From the NCBI RefSeq assembly GCF_024206475.1, contig NZ_JAMBPR010000037.1, positions 1 to 64,000 of the forward strand: 64,000 nucleotides of DNA, written 5' to 3'. The stretch comes from Paraburkholderia sp. CNPSo 3274. GTDB taxonomy: Bacteria > Pseudomonadota > Gammaproteobacteria > Burkholderiales > Burkholderiaceae. The notes under the pieces are model-generated. The model did no database searches and had not been told where the DNA came from. It saw nothing but the letters and a program-made list of their open reading frames with translations. Shown here in pieces: positions 7,127 to 15,361 of this stretch (the first letter of the stretch is position 1; every line of letters begins with the position of its first letter). The translations under genes and the position numbers were made by a program.

Positions 7127-9100
7127 ATGTCCCATCCCGAACCGACGCCCACTGGCATCGCCCCATCACCGATTGCCTTGCTGAAGGGCGCTGCCATCGA
7201 CGGCATGCCGGCTTATGAAGCGCTTGTTGACGAAGCGCGACGCGACCCCGACTCGTTCAGGGCACGTCTCGCCCGCGAGCACCTCGATTGGAAGCGCCCC
7301 TTCACGCGTACGCTCGACGCATCGGACGCGCCATTCTTCAAGTGGTTCGACGACGGGCTGCTCAATGCCTCGTACAACTGCCTTGATCGCCATCTAGCGA
7401 ACGGCGGTGCTGAGCGCACTGCGCTGATTTTCGAGGCGGACGATGGCGAGGTCACGACGCTCACGTATGCCGAACTGCACGCGCGCGTGTGTCGGGTCGC
7501 GAACGCCCTGCGCGCACGCGGAGTACGGCGCGGCGATCGCGTGATGATCTATCTGCCCATGTCGATTGAAGGCGTGGTCGCGATGCAGGCATGCGCGCGC
7601 ATCGGCGCACCGCATTCGGTTGTGTTCGGAGGCTTTTCCGCCAAGTCGCTGCATGAACGCATGGTCGACGTCGGCGCATGCGTGCTCATCACCGCCGACG
7701 AGCAGGCGCGCGGCGGCCGCCACCTGCCGCTCAAGACAATCGCGGACGAAGCGCTCGCGATTGGCGGTAGCGAGAAAGTGCATACCGTGGTCGTCTATCG
7801 GCGCACGGGCGGCTCGATACCATGGCATCCGCCGCGCGACGTCTGGCTGCACGAGATCGAGCAGGCGCAACAGTCCGAGTGCGAGCCCGAATGGGTTGAC
7901 GCGGAGCATCCGCTCTTCATCCTCTACACCTCTGGGTCGACAGGCACGCCCAAGGGGGTACAGCACAGCACGGGCGACATGCTGTGGGCGGCGCTCACGA
8001 TGAAGTGGACCTTCGATATCCGGGCGTCGGACGTATTCTGGTGCACGGCCGACATCGGCCGGATCACGGGGCACAGTTACATCTGCTACGGCCCGACTGC
8101 GGCGGCCGCAACCCAGGTGATCTTCGAAGGCGTGCCGACGTGGCCTGATGCGGGCCGCTTCTGGCAGATGATCGAACGCCACAAGGTTTCGATTTTCTAT
8201 ACCGCGCCCACTGCCATCCGCTCGCTCATCAAGGCGGCAGACAGCGAACCCGATGTCCATCCGTCGCGCTATGACCTGAGTTCGCTGCGCCTGCTCGGCA
8301 CCGTGGGCGAGCCGATCAACCCGGAGGCGTGGCGCTGGTTCGCGGCACAGGTGGGCGGGGGGCGTTGCCCCGTGTTGGACACGTTCTGGCAAACGGAAAC
8401 CGGCGGCCACATGATCGCGCCACTTCCGGGCGTCACGCCGCTCGTGGCGGGCTCGTGCACCCTGCCGCTGCCCGGCATCGAGGCGGCCATCGTCGACGAA
8501 TCGGGGCACGAAGTGCCGAATGGCAACGGCGGCCTGCTCGTCATCAAGCGGCCCTGGCCTTCGATGCTGCGCACGATCTGGGGCAACCCCGCGCGCTATC
8601 GCGGCGGCTACTTTCCGGAAGAACTCGGCGGCAAGCTCTATCTCGCCGGCGACGGTGCGATTCGCGACGCGCAAACGGGATACTTCACGATCACGGTCCG
8701 CGTGGACGACGTGCTCAACGTCTGCGGCCACCGCGTGGGCACGATGGAGATCGAATCTGCGCTCGCCGCCCATCCACAGGTGGCCGAAGCCGCCGTGGTA
8801 GGCCGGCCCGACGCGACCACGGGCGAAGCCATCGTCGCCGTTGTGGTGCTCAAAGGCGCGCGCCCGCTCGACGAAGAGGCACAACGCATTGCCGACGCGC
8901 TGCGCACCTGGATCGGCCACGAGATCGGCCCGATCGCCAAGCCGCGGGAAATCCGCTTCGGCGACGCCATGCCGAAAACACGTTCCGGCAAGATCGTGCG
9001 CCGCCTGCTTCGCTCTGTCGCGAAGGGCGAGGCCGTTGAGCAGGACACCTCGACTGTCGAAAACCCCGGCGTCATCGCGCAATTCAGCAAGGCTGCATGA
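7127..9100 (+). CDS. acs: acetyl-CoA synthetase (AMP-forming)
   Basis: A 657-residue ANL-superfamily ligase making acetyl-CoA from acetate, ATP and CoA. Start ATG 7127 follows GAGGAGACC. Motifs: the P-loop-like TSGSTGTPKGVQHSTG, WCTADIGRITGHSYI, DTFWQTETGGH, the hinge region VDDVLNVCGHR, and PKTRSGKIVRR with K622, the lysine normally acetylated by Pat-type enzymes. Several positions differ from textbook Acs: Gly to Val before RVDD, Ser to Cys in NVSGHR, Trp to Arg in ADVGW. Substrate range may therefore differ (propionate possible). It forms an operon with an acetate permease and lies behind an FNR box. Confidence 0.9.
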   Translation: MSHPEPTPTGIAPSPIALLKGAAIDGMPAYEALVDEARRDPDSFRARLAREHLDWKRPFTRTLDASDAPFFKWFDDGLLNASYNCLDRHLANGGAERTALIFEADDGEVTTLTYAELHARVCRVANALRARGVRRGDRVMIYLPMSIEGVVAMQACARIGAPHSVVFGGFSAKSLHERMVDVGACVLITADEQARGGRHLPLKTIADEALAIGGSEKVHTVVVYRRTGGSIPWHPPRDVWLHEIEQAQQSECEPEWVDAEHPLFILYTSGSTGTPKGVQHSTGDMLWAALTMKWTFDIRASDVFWCTADIGRITGHSYICYGPTAAAATQVIFEGVPTWPDAGRFWQMIERHKVSIFYTAPTAIRSLIKAADSEPDVHPSRYDLSSLRLLGTVGEPINPEAWRWFAAQVGGGRCPVLDTFWQTETGGHMIAPLPGVTPLVAGSCTLPLPGIEAAIVDESGHEVPNGNGGLLVIKRPWPSMLRTIWGNPARYRGGYFPEELGGKLYLAGDGAIRDAQTGYFTITVRVDDVLNVCGHRVGTMEIESALAAHPQVAEAAVVGRPDATTGEAIVAVVVLKGARPLDEEAQRIADALRTWIGHEIGPIAKPREIRFGDAMPKTRSGKIVRRLLRSVAKGEAVEQDTSTVENPGVIAQFSKAA

Positions 9101-9116
9101 ACAGGACATATTCACC

Positions 9117-9713
9117 ATGAAAACTTCCGCACCCAACCCCGCATCCCTCGGCCTTGCCGGATTCGCCCTCACCACGTGGCTGCTCAGCATGATCAACGCC
9201 GGATGGTTTGGCGGCGATGCGCTGGGTCTCGTACTCGCCTGCGCCCTTGCGTTTGGTGGCACCGCGCAGGCGATCGCGGGGCTCATCGAAATCCCTCGCG
9301 GCAACACGTTCGGCGCCACGGCATTCGTCGCCTATGGCGCGTTCTGGTGGTCGTTAGCGCTGTACCTCATGTACCTGCACGAGCATGTCGTGCCCGCTTT
9401 TGTCGGCTGGTACCTGCTGCTTTGGGGCGTTTTCACGTTTTATATGTGGATTGCCACCTGGCGCGCGTCACGCGTCCTGCGACTTCTCTTCCTTGCGCTG
9501 TGGATCACGTTCTTCCTGCTAGCCGCGAGCGAATGGACCGGATCGAACCTGATCCACCACGCGGGCGGTTACGCCGGGCTGATCACCGCACTCGTCGCGT
9601 TCTACCTTTCCGCGGCGGAAATCATCAACGAGACCCACGGCCGCAGCGTGCTGCCAACCGGTGCGCCGGCCAGCGCGAATGCCGACGATCTTGCCGGTGC
9701 ACGCACTGCGTGA
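9117..9713 (+). CDS. acetate uptake transporter, GPR1/FUN34/YaaH (SatP) family
   Basis: A 198-residue inner-membrane protein of about six helices with the family signature NPASLGL near the N-terminus (the NPAPLGL box) and FGGTAQAIAG, EIPRGNTFGATAF and YGAFWWSLA segments. The family moves acetate or succinate with protons. It begins 16 bases after the acetyl-CoA synthetase stop, so uptake and activation of acetate are encoded together. The FNR box before acs would place acetate assimilation under oxygen limitation, perhaps to feed PHB synthesis. Confidence 0.9.
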   Translation: MKTSAPNPASLGLAGFALTTWLLSMINAGWFGGDALGLVLACALAFGGTAQAIAGLIEIPRGNTFGATAFVAYGAFWWSLALYLMYLHEHVVPAFVGWYLLLWGVFTFYMWIATWRASRVLRLLFLALWITFFLLAASEWTGSNLIHHAGGYAGLITALVAFYLSAAEIINETHGRSVLPTGAPASANADDLAGARTA

Positions 9714-9735
9714 CCTCGAGCGACTGGAGAACACC

Positions 9736-10386
9736 ATGACCGAACTTCAACGCATCGACTACGAACCCACGCCGCTGCTACCCCCCGCCCCCGCTAGCGG
9801 CCAAGCGCAGGAGTTCATCACCCTTCCGCGCCCTCGCCTCGGCGCCGGCGCGCCGCTCATGACCGCCCTGGCAAGCCGCAAGAGCACGCGCGCCTATGCG
9901 GATGTGCCCATGACGCTCGACACGCTCGGCGACTTGCTCTGGGCCGCCAACGGCGTCAACCGCCCGGATACTGGTGGGCACACGGCACCATCCGCGCACG
10001 GACTCCACGAGATCGACATTTATGTTGCGCTCCCGCAAGGCGTGTATCGCTACGAGCCGGCGCTTCATCATCTCGTGCTCAAGCATCTCGCCGACGCGCG
10101 CAACAGGACCGGCTATCAGGATTTCGTGGGCAAGGCGCCGCTCGACCTGGTGTACGTGATGCGGGGCTCGCAGGTGCTCGCTACGCCGCCGCAGCAGCGC
10201 GAACTTTTCGCCGGCATTGCCGCAGGTGCGATTTGCCAGAATGTTTCGCTTTACTGTGCATCGGAAGGGTTTGCCACCGTGGTGCGCGGCTGGATCAACC
10301 AGAGGCTGCTCGCCGACGCGCTGCGCCTGAACGAAGACGAGGTGCCGCTTCTCGCGCAGACCGTCGGCAAGCCCGCGGTGAATTGA
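9736..10386 (+). CDS. nitroreductase-family FMN oxidoreductase (SagB/ThcOx-like)
   Basis: A 216-residue nitroreductase-fold enzyme. Start ATG 9736 has GGAG upstream; the gene follows the acetate permease by 22 bases. Recognisable parts are the FMN-binding RKSTRAYAD near residue 55, LLWAANGVNR, SAHGLHEIDIYV, and a C-terminal GAICQNVSLYCASEG...ATVVRGWIN. Members reduce nitro compounds, quinones or oxidise heterocycles using FMN. Substrate unknown. As third gene of the acs operon it may help redox balance when acetate is assimilated without oxygen. Confidence 0.8.
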   Translation: MTELQRIDYEPTPLLPPAPASGQAQEFITLPRPRLGAGAPLMTALASRKSTRAYADVPMTLDTLGDLLWAANGVNRPDTGGHTAPSAHGLHEIDIYVALPQGVYRYEPALHHLVLKHLADARNRTGYQDFVGKAPLDLVYVMRGSQVLATPPQQRELFAGIAAGAICQNVSLYCASEGFATVVRGWINQRLLADALRLNEDEVPLLAQTVGKPAVN

Positions 10387-10437
10387 CCAGCGGCCGGATC
10401 AAGTCATAGCGGCGCCAGGCCGGAAAATGAAGCGACG

Positions 10438-10879
10438 ATGTCCACACGCGTCGATTTGAGCGCTGTCCAAACCGGGTACCGGCTTTGTTATGTCCGCACG
10501 CCCTGGGCCTGGTTCACGCGCATCCCGCTCGACCAGCAATGGGGCGAGCACTGGGAGCGTGCGCCGTATATGCGCGAGGCTGGCTTGCCCTACTCCGACG
10601 AAGCCGACCAGATCCTCAAGGTCGGCTTCGATGGGCCGTTGCTGGGCCCAGAAGAGGGAGAGTACGCCCACCCGTACAGAGCGCAGGAAGTCCAATGCCA
10701 AACAGGCGTCGTGGCTGCGCACCGAAAGCTACCTCGGAGGCCCTACCATTCACATCATGGCAGGTGTCACGCTGCGGCGATTTATGGAATTGGTCGAACT
10801 GGCGGGAGGAGCGGTCTACGCGCCTCTCGGGTGGGGCGAGTTGCCCGGACTTCGGGTTGCGTCGGGCGCCGCCTGTTGA
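10438..10879 (+). pseudogene. hypothetical protein gene with probable frameshift
   Basis: An open frame begins at ATG 10438 and reads well to about EGEYAHPYRAQEV (near 10690). The natural-looking continuation (KQASWLRTESYLGGPTIHIM, then ELVELAGGAVYAPLGW) is in the next frame and stops at 10879. One extra base around 10690-10697 would explain this. The family was not recognised; the first half is Trp-, Tyr- and Pro-rich (TPWAWFTRIPLDQQWGEHW). It follows the nitroreductase by 51 bases. It could be a sequencing error, so pseudogene status is provisional. Confidence 0.5.
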
Positions 10880-11024
10880 AAGGGGCTGCCGCCGCATCGA
10901 AAAAACGTGTGCGCGATGCCCTTGCGCACGTCAGACCTCGTGCGTGTCACCGCGCACGATTTTCAGGAGGGCGAACAGCGCTTCTTCTTCATGCGTTCGC
11001 TCCGCTTGGGTTAGCCGTCGCTCA

Positions 11025-11483
11025 CTACTTGTCGGCGCCGCGAACGAGCAGTATCGGACATGGCGCTGACCGCACGAACTGCTCCGCGACACTGCCGAGT
11101 AGCGCGCGTTTGATGCCGCGCCTGCCATGCGTGCCAAGCACGACCAGTTGCGCACCATGGCTTGACGCGCAGCGCCGCAGACATTGCGCTACGTTGTCGT
11201 TCATGTCCTGCACATCGAGCAGTTCGGTCTCGCAGCGCACGCCAGCCGACGTCGCCTGAGTGCGGGCCTCCTCGAGCTGCTTCATGGCGTCTGTGCGATA
11301 CGCCCGGATCATCTCGGCTGGCACGTAAGTAAGTCCCATGCCGACACCCATGAGCGCGACGATATCGAGCGCGTACACGACGCGCAGCTGTGCGCCGGTC
11401 AGGCTCGCGAGCTTAAGCGCTTCGGCGAGCGCCCGCTCCGACGTTTCGCTGCCGTCGTAAGCCACCAGGATTTTTTCGTACAT
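11025..11483 (-). CDS. universal stress protein, single domain
   Basis: A 152-residue UspA-family protein starting MYEKILVAYDGSETSERAL and ending with an intact G-x2-G-x9-G-S nucleotide motif (GTHGRRGIKRALLGS). I prefer ATG 11483 to the upstream GTG 11492 because AGAGG is correctly spaced for the ATG. The central segment (ALMGVGMGLTYVPAEM) is Met- and Gly-rich. An FNR box is centred 84 bp upstream. The gene stands alone between a frameshifted gene and a mosaic of gene fragments. Confidence 0.92.
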   Translation of the reverse strand: MYEKILVAYDGSETSERALAEALKLASLTGAQLRVVYALDIVALMGVGMGLTYVPAEMIRAYRTDAMKQLEEARTQATSAGVRCETELLDVQDMNDNVAQCLRRCASSHGAQLVVLGTHGRRGIKRALLGSVAEQFVRSAPCPILLVRGADK

Positions 11484-11560
11484 GTCATTCACCTCTTGGG
11501 TATTCGCCCAGCGGTTCGGGTTTGTGTCTTTCCATCTTCGAATCGGCCAGCGTTATGCGC

Positions 11561-11574
11561 TTGACCTGTGTCAA
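11561..11574 (-). promoter_or_regulatory. FNR box TTGAC-N4-GTCAA before usp
   Basis: TTGACCTGTGTCAA, centred 84 bp upstream of the usp start at 11483. GAAGAT occupies the -10 position at 21 bp spacing (weak match). Confidence 0.6.
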
Positions 11575-11601
11575 GGAACGCCGGTGCCACGCTCGCCGTC
11601 G

Positions 11602-11733
11602 TCAATGCGTTCCCGCCACGCCCTCGCCGCTCGCGGGCTCGTCGCGCCATCGGCCGCCCAGCGCCGCGTACAGCGCCACGGTGGCCTGCGGGCGCCGCGC
11701 CGCGGCTTCGAGCCACGCGATCTGCGCCTGATG
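11602..11733 (-). pseudogene. C-terminal fragment of an RND efflux outer-membrane lipoprotein (NodT family)
   Basis: The last ~43 codons before the stop at 11602 read QAQIAWLEAAARRPQATVAL followed by YAALGGRWRDEP, the characteristic C-terminus of NodT/OprM-type outer membrane factors. There is no start and no upstream barrel. It is joined directly to an ABC ATPase fragment, so it is debris from a recombination or deletion event. Confidence 0.65.
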
Positions 11734-11905
11734 GGCTCGTCGAGCACAAGAATGTCGGGCTGGCTCACGATCGTGCGCGCGATCGCCACACGCTGCGGCT
11801 CGCCGCCCGAGAGCTTCACGGGCGGGAGTGCCGCGCGGCCGGCGAACCCCACCACGTCCAGATAACGCACGGCTTCGGCCAGCGTTTCCGCCCATGGACG
11901 GCGCT
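11734..11905 (-). pseudogene. fragment of an ABC transporter ATP-binding domain
   Basis: About 55 codons around the ABC signature and Walker B remain: AETLAEAVRYLDVVGF, then KLSGGEPQRVAIARTIVS and PDILVLDEP. The Walker A half is missing upstream, where the frame meets a phosphofructokinase fragment, and the region after LDEP is replaced by the NodT tail. The spacing resembles MacB/LolD-type ATPases, which fits the neighbouring efflux fragment. Confidence 0.7.
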
Positions 11906-12208
11906 CCGCTCAGTGACCGAGAAGTTTTCGCGGGTCTCGCCCGCGATGCGCAGTCGCCGGCCGGGCACACGCTCCGCCGTGAGCATCTGTTCGAGCAGAT
12001 TCCCCGATGAGCCGCCTGCCAGGTAGAGCGCAAGGCGGTTCGACTCGCGGCCGGCGAGCCGCTGGATCACGCGGGCGACATTGAGCCCGCCGCCGCCCGG
12101 ATAGCGGCGCGCGGCGTCGCAACGCAGCTTGTGCGTATCGACGACCCGCTCCACTGCCGTCGAGACGTCGACGGCAGGATTCAGCGTACGTGTCGCGATC
12201 TCGACCAC
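11905..12208 (-). pseudogene. PfkB-family sugar kinase, N-terminal fragment
   Basis: From GTG 12208 about 100 residues match 6-phosphofructokinase-2/PfkB: TLNPAVDVSTAVERVVDTHK, RYPGGGGLNVARVI, LYLAGGSSGNLLEQML, IAGETRENFSV. The chain then breaks before the catalytic GAGD region and passes into an ABC ATPase fragment. PfkB kinases are common in low-oxygen loci of this group, so this was probably an original island gene that has been lost. Confidence 0.75.
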
Positions 12209-12222
12209 CCTCGCCCCCTCAC

Positions 12223-12238
12223 GTAGGCGTTTGCCTAC
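12223..12238. promoter_or_regulatory. palindrome GTAGG-N6-CCTAC, candidate response-regulator site
   Basis: GTAGGCGTTTGCCTAC is a near-perfect 16-bp inverted repeat between the dead pfkB fragment and the small gene at 12362. The same GTAGG-N6-CCTAC pattern recurs at 22810-22825 before the receiver gene. It may be bound by the NarL-type regulator encoded at 22123. Confidence 0.4.
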
Positions 12239-12361
12239 ACACCAAGAAAAAATGCTGACGCCAGTTTCAGCGCCCGCTCATTGGAACGGGCCCGGCGGCG
12301 TCACATACTGAAGACGTCCCACCGCAGCCGCCTGACCCCATCCGTTGCAAGGAGCGTTGAT

Positions 12362-12658
12362 ATGTCCACCGTCGAAATCCGCTCGCTGACCGCCGCGACC
12401 CTCCCCAACGCCAGTGCCGCCGACGACCCCGAAACCCTGCTCGCACTCGCCCGTACCGCCGGCCTGCTCGTCACGCTCGACGGCCAGATCGGTCGCGAGA
12501 AGTATCAGAGCGTGGCGGGCTCGCTGCATGCGTTCCAGCGCTTCGCCGCCGCACTTGCGTGGCGTCCTCGTCGCGGCCGGCGCGCACTGAGGACGCCGCC
12601 TCGCGATCCTGGGCGCGCAAGTGCCGCGCGTCCTATTCCATGTGCATGCCGCCATTGA
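12362..12658 (+). CDS. small hypothetical protein
   Basis: Start ATG 12362 follows AAGGAG. The first ~65 residues look like real protein (VEIRSLTAATLPNASAADD, LLALARTAGLLVTLDGQIG, SVAGSLHAFQRFAAALA). The remainder is Arg/Pro-rich and overlaps the 3' end of phaB on the opposite strand, so the true 3' end may have been lost by a frameshift near 12550. No function known; the type appears in Burkholderia island neighbourhoods. The palindrome at 12223-12238 lies about 130 bp upstream. Confidence 0.5.
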   Translation: MSTVEIRSLTAATLPNASAADDPETLLALARTAGLLVTLDGQIGREKYQSVAGSLHAFQRFAAALAWRPRRGRRALRTPPRDPGRASAARPIPCACRH

Positions 12659-13379
12659 CGGCAAAATTGGCCCCGGTCACGAACGCCCCATCGTCTGAGC
12701 ACAGGTACGCGACCAGCGACGCCACCTCCTCCGGCCGCCCGAGGCGTCCAACGGGAATCTGCGGCAGGATGCGCGTATCCATGATGTCCTGCGGCACGGT
12801 TTCCACCATGGCAGTGGCAAGGTAGCCCGGCGATACCGTATTCACGGTCACGCCACGTTTCGCAACTTCAAGCGCGAGCGACATCGTAAAACCATGAATG
12901 CCCGCCTTTGCGGCCGCGTAGTTCGTCTGCCCAAAAGCCCCACGCGAACCGTTCACCGAGCCAATGTTCACAATGCGGCCGAACCGCCGTTCGTACATGC
13001 CCGGCAAGAATGGCTTCGTGAGATTGAACATGCTGTCGAGATCCGTGTGCATCACTGCATCCCACTCGGGCTTCGAGAGCTTCATGAAGCTCGCATCGCG
13101 CGTAATCCCGGCATTGTTGACGAGCACCTCGACACCGCCGAACTCCGCGATCACCCTTCGCGCACAGTCTGTGCATGAGTCGTAGCTGGCCACGTCGAGC
13201 CCGAACGCATGGAACGTGCGGCCCGCTTCGCGTTCGCCATGCAGCCATGTCACCACGTGGTCGTTCTGCTCCGAATGGGAAACGATCACGGTCATGCCAG
13301 CGTCGTACAGCCTCCGGCTGATGGCGGCGCCAAGGCCTCCCATTCCGCCGCTCACCAAGGCAATCCGGTCCTTGCGCAT
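12633..13379 (-). CDS. phaB: acetoacetyl-CoA reductase (NADPH), PHB synthesis
   Basis: A 248-residue SDR of the PhaB group, which reduces acetoacetyl-CoA to (R)-3-hydroxybutyryl-CoA. The N-terminal glycine motif is GGMGGLGAAI; the catalytic residues are Ser in VNIGSVNGSRG and Tyr/Lys in QTNYAAAKAG; VNNAGITRDASF and TGANFAVNGGMHM are typical of PhaB. Start ATG 13379 has GAGGAG upstream. The FNR promoter in front (TTGACATGCATCAA and TATAGT, 21 bp apart) links PHB synthesis to low oxygen, probably as an electron sink. Confidence 0.92.
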   Translation of the reverse strand: MRKDRIALVSGGMGGLGAAISRRLYDAGMTVIVSHSEQNDHVVTWLHGEREAGRTFHAFGLDVASYDSCTDCARRVIAEFGGVEVLVNNAGITRDASFMKLSKPEWDAVMHTDLDSMFNLTKPFLPGMYERRFGRIVNIGSVNGSRGAFGQTNYAAAKAGIHGFTMSLALEVAKRGVTVNTVSPGYLATAMVETVPQDIMDTRILPQIPVGRLGRPEEVASLVAYLCSDDGAFVTGANFAVNGGMHME

Positions 13380-13440
13380 CGTGCTTCTCCTCGCAGATGG
13401 ATGATCGGCCGCGGATCGGCGCGATCGAAATATTCGCACC

Positions 13441-13481
13441 ACTATAGAATCGCGCCTTCGCCCGCGATTGACATGCATCAA
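13441..13481 (-). promoter_or_regulatory. FNR-type promoter of phaB: TTGAC-N4-ATCAA plus TATAGT
   Basis: TTGACATGCATCAA at 13468-13481, then 21 bp, then TATAGT (13441-13446) reading leftward. Box centre is 95 bp from the phaB start. This is one of the clearest class-II-like FNR promoters in the window. Confidence 0.75.
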
Positions 13482-13523
13482 CCGGAGGCCTGGCCGCCGG
13501 AAACCATCGGTATCCGCGAAGGG

Positions 13524-13564
13524 TTGACTCAAATCAATTGTGACCACTCGCCGGAACCTAGACT
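13524..13564 (+). promoter_or_regulatory. FNR-type promoter of tandem usp genes: TTGAC-N4-ATCAA plus TAGACT
   Basis: TTGACTCAAATCAA at 13524-13537, 21 bp spacer, TAGACT at 13559-13564. Box centre lies 84 bp before ATG 13615. The same TAGACT element is found at the 28.7-kb usp promoter. Confidence 0.75.
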
Positions 13565-13614
13565 GATCCCACGTCACTCTTGTTCGCGGTTTTCTCAATC
13601 GTGGAGCGCCGACC

Positions 13615-14433
13615 ATGGAGTACCGCAGCATTCTTGTTCATCTGGACGGCAGCGCACGTGCGAGCGCCTGCCTCGATCTCGCGTTGCTTGTTGCGCGCCA
13701 ACACGGCGCCCACGTCAATGCACTATTCGCGCCGGTCACGACCGACCACGAAAGCGCATGGTCGATCACGATCGACATGGGCTATCGCGTACGGACCAGG
13801 GAAGACAAGCGCCGCGCGCTGGAACATCAGTTCTTCAACGGGCTCTCGCAGGCGAACCTCAAAGGGACCTGGCGCACAGCCACGGATGTTGCCCAGCACG
13901 AGTTGCTCGCCCTCTCGCCGTTTGCGGATCTCATCGTGATGGGCCAAAGCGATCCAAAGGATCCGGAGGCTTCGCTGAGTAACCGTCTGCAAATTCAGGT
14001 GACGCTGGCAGCGGGACGGCCAGTCCTGTGGGCGCCCTATGTCGGGACGTTTCCCACTGTGGGCGAGCGCGTCGTCGTTGCGTGGGACGCAGGCCAGTCC
14101 GCCACGCGTGCACTGTACGATGCCCTGCCCTTCATGCGGCTTGCCGCACACACCACGGTCGTCACGCTCAACACCGAGCGGGAAGGCCGCATACCGGGGG
14201 CCGACATTGCCCTCGTCCTCGCGCGCCACGGCCTCGACGTGGAAATTACCCAGTTGCACACGCCCCCCACGGTGTCGATTGCCGACGCCCTGCTTTCACG
14301 CGCTGACAAACTGGGCTGCGACCTGCTCGTGATGGGGGCATACGGTCACGCGCGCTGGAAGGAACTCGTGCTCGGCGGCGTCACGCAAACCGTTCTCGGG
14401 GCGATGCCTGTCCCGGTGTTGATGTCTCATTGA
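13615..14433 (+). CDS. universal stress protein, tandem two-domain type
   Basis: A 272-residue protein with two Usp folds: domain 1 from YRSILVHLDGSARASACLDL to about residue 140 and domain 2 beginning GERVVVAWDAGQSATRAL. Only domain 2 keeps a nucleotide-site-like motif, GAYGHARWKELVLGG, with Gly-Gly instead of Gly-Ser at the end. It ends PVPVLMSH, a tail shared with three other usp genes here, which marks a local paralogous family. First gene of a rightward unit with a second usp and an Acg-like protein. Confidence 0.9.
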   Translation: MEYRSILVHLDGSARASACLDLALLVARQHGAHVNALFAPVTTDHESAWSITIDMGYRVRTREDKRRALEHQFFNGLSQANLKGTWRTATDVAQHELLALSPFADLIVMGQSDPKDPEASLSNRLQIQVTLAAGRPVLWAPYVGTFPTVGERVVVAWDAGQSATRALYDALPFMRLAAHTTVVTLNTEREGRIPGADIALVLARHGLDVEITQLHTPPTVSIADALLSRADKLGCDLLVMGAYGHARWKELVLGGVTQTVLGAMPVPVLMSH

Positions 14434-14500
14434 GCGCTCATTGGATATATCGTGCGCCTGCGTTGCCGGGCGCACATGCTCGGGTTCAAGGAAAATCGCC

Positions 14501-15307
14501 ATGTGCTACAAGAGCCTGCTCGTCCACCTCGACGACTCGGAACGATGCTCGGTGCGCCTCGCGCTCTCGCTCGATCTGGCGGATCGCTTCGATACGCATC
14601 TGACCGGACTGTATTGGTCGCATGCGAACCGGGACCCATCCGCGGACGTGCCAACTCCCGAGGCGCGCCTCGCGCGAACACACGAACGTTTTCTCCTCGC
14701 CGCGGAGCGTGCGGGCCGCGCTGTCGAGTGGCGCGCGCCACAGCCTTGCGATACCGCGACTGCGACGCTCCACGCGCGCCATGCCGATCTGCTCGTACTG
14801 GGGCAGCCAGAAGACGAGGCATGGGTCGCGCAGAGCGCTGGCGGCTTCGTGGCGGACCTGCTGATGACGGCCGGGCGCCCAGCCGTCGTGGTGCCGCGTT
14901 CCGGCGCCTTCCCGGAATTCGCGCAGAACATTCTGGTTGCGTGGGATGGCAGCCGCGAAGCGGCGCGCGCCGTCTCCGACGCGCTCCCCTTGTTGCAGCG
15001 CGCCCAGTCTGTCTCGATCGAAGTGATCGCCTCGCACCGGGGCGCGCAGCGCGCGCGCGCCGAAAACGAAGCCATCGACGCTGCCGCGTGGCTCGATCTG
15101 CACGGCGTGCAGGCATCGTTTCACGAAAGCGCGAGCGATCCCGCGGTCCTGACCGGAGCGGCGCTGCTCAGCCGCGCCAGTGACCTGCACGCCGACCTGA
15201 TCGTCGCAGGCGCTTACGCGCACTCGCGTGTCCACGAATGCGTTCTGGGCGGTGTGACGCGTACGCTGCTGCAAGCGATGACGGTTCCGGTCCTCATGTC
15301 GCACTGA
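14501..15307 (+). CDS. universal stress protein, tandem two-domain type
   Basis: A 268-residue two-domain Usp (CYKSLLVHLDDSERCSVRL; second domain NILVAWDGSREAARAVSDAL). The nucleotide motif is degenerate (GAYAHSRVHECVLGG, second Gly replaced by Ala), so ATP binding is doubtful. It ends VPVLMSH like its neighbour. Start ATG 14501 has AAGGAAAA upstream. It lies 67 bases after the previous usp and shares its FNR promoter. Confidence 0.9.
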   Translation: MCYKSLLVHLDDSERCSVRLALSLDLADRFDTHLTGLYWSHANRDPSADVPTPEARLARTHERFLLAAERAGRAVEWRAPQPCDTATATLHARHADLLVLGQPEDEAWVAQSAGGFVADLLMTAGRPAVVVPRSGAFPEFAQNILVAWDGSREAARAVSDALPLLQRAQSVSIEVIASHRGAQRARAENEAIDAAAWLDLHGVQASFHESASDPAVLTGAALLSRASDLHADLIVAGAYAHSRVHECVLGGVTRTLLQAMTVPVLMSH

Positions 15308-15361
15308 TTCCACCTGGCGCGCCGCGGCTTCGCGCGTCTTTGAAGAGGCGGGAAAACCACC

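Noticed and set aside
7394..9319. Long open frame (641 codons) on the minus strand
   Set aside because: Antisense shadow of acs and the acetate permease; Arg/Ala-rich, no motifs, and codon bias belongs to the plus strand.
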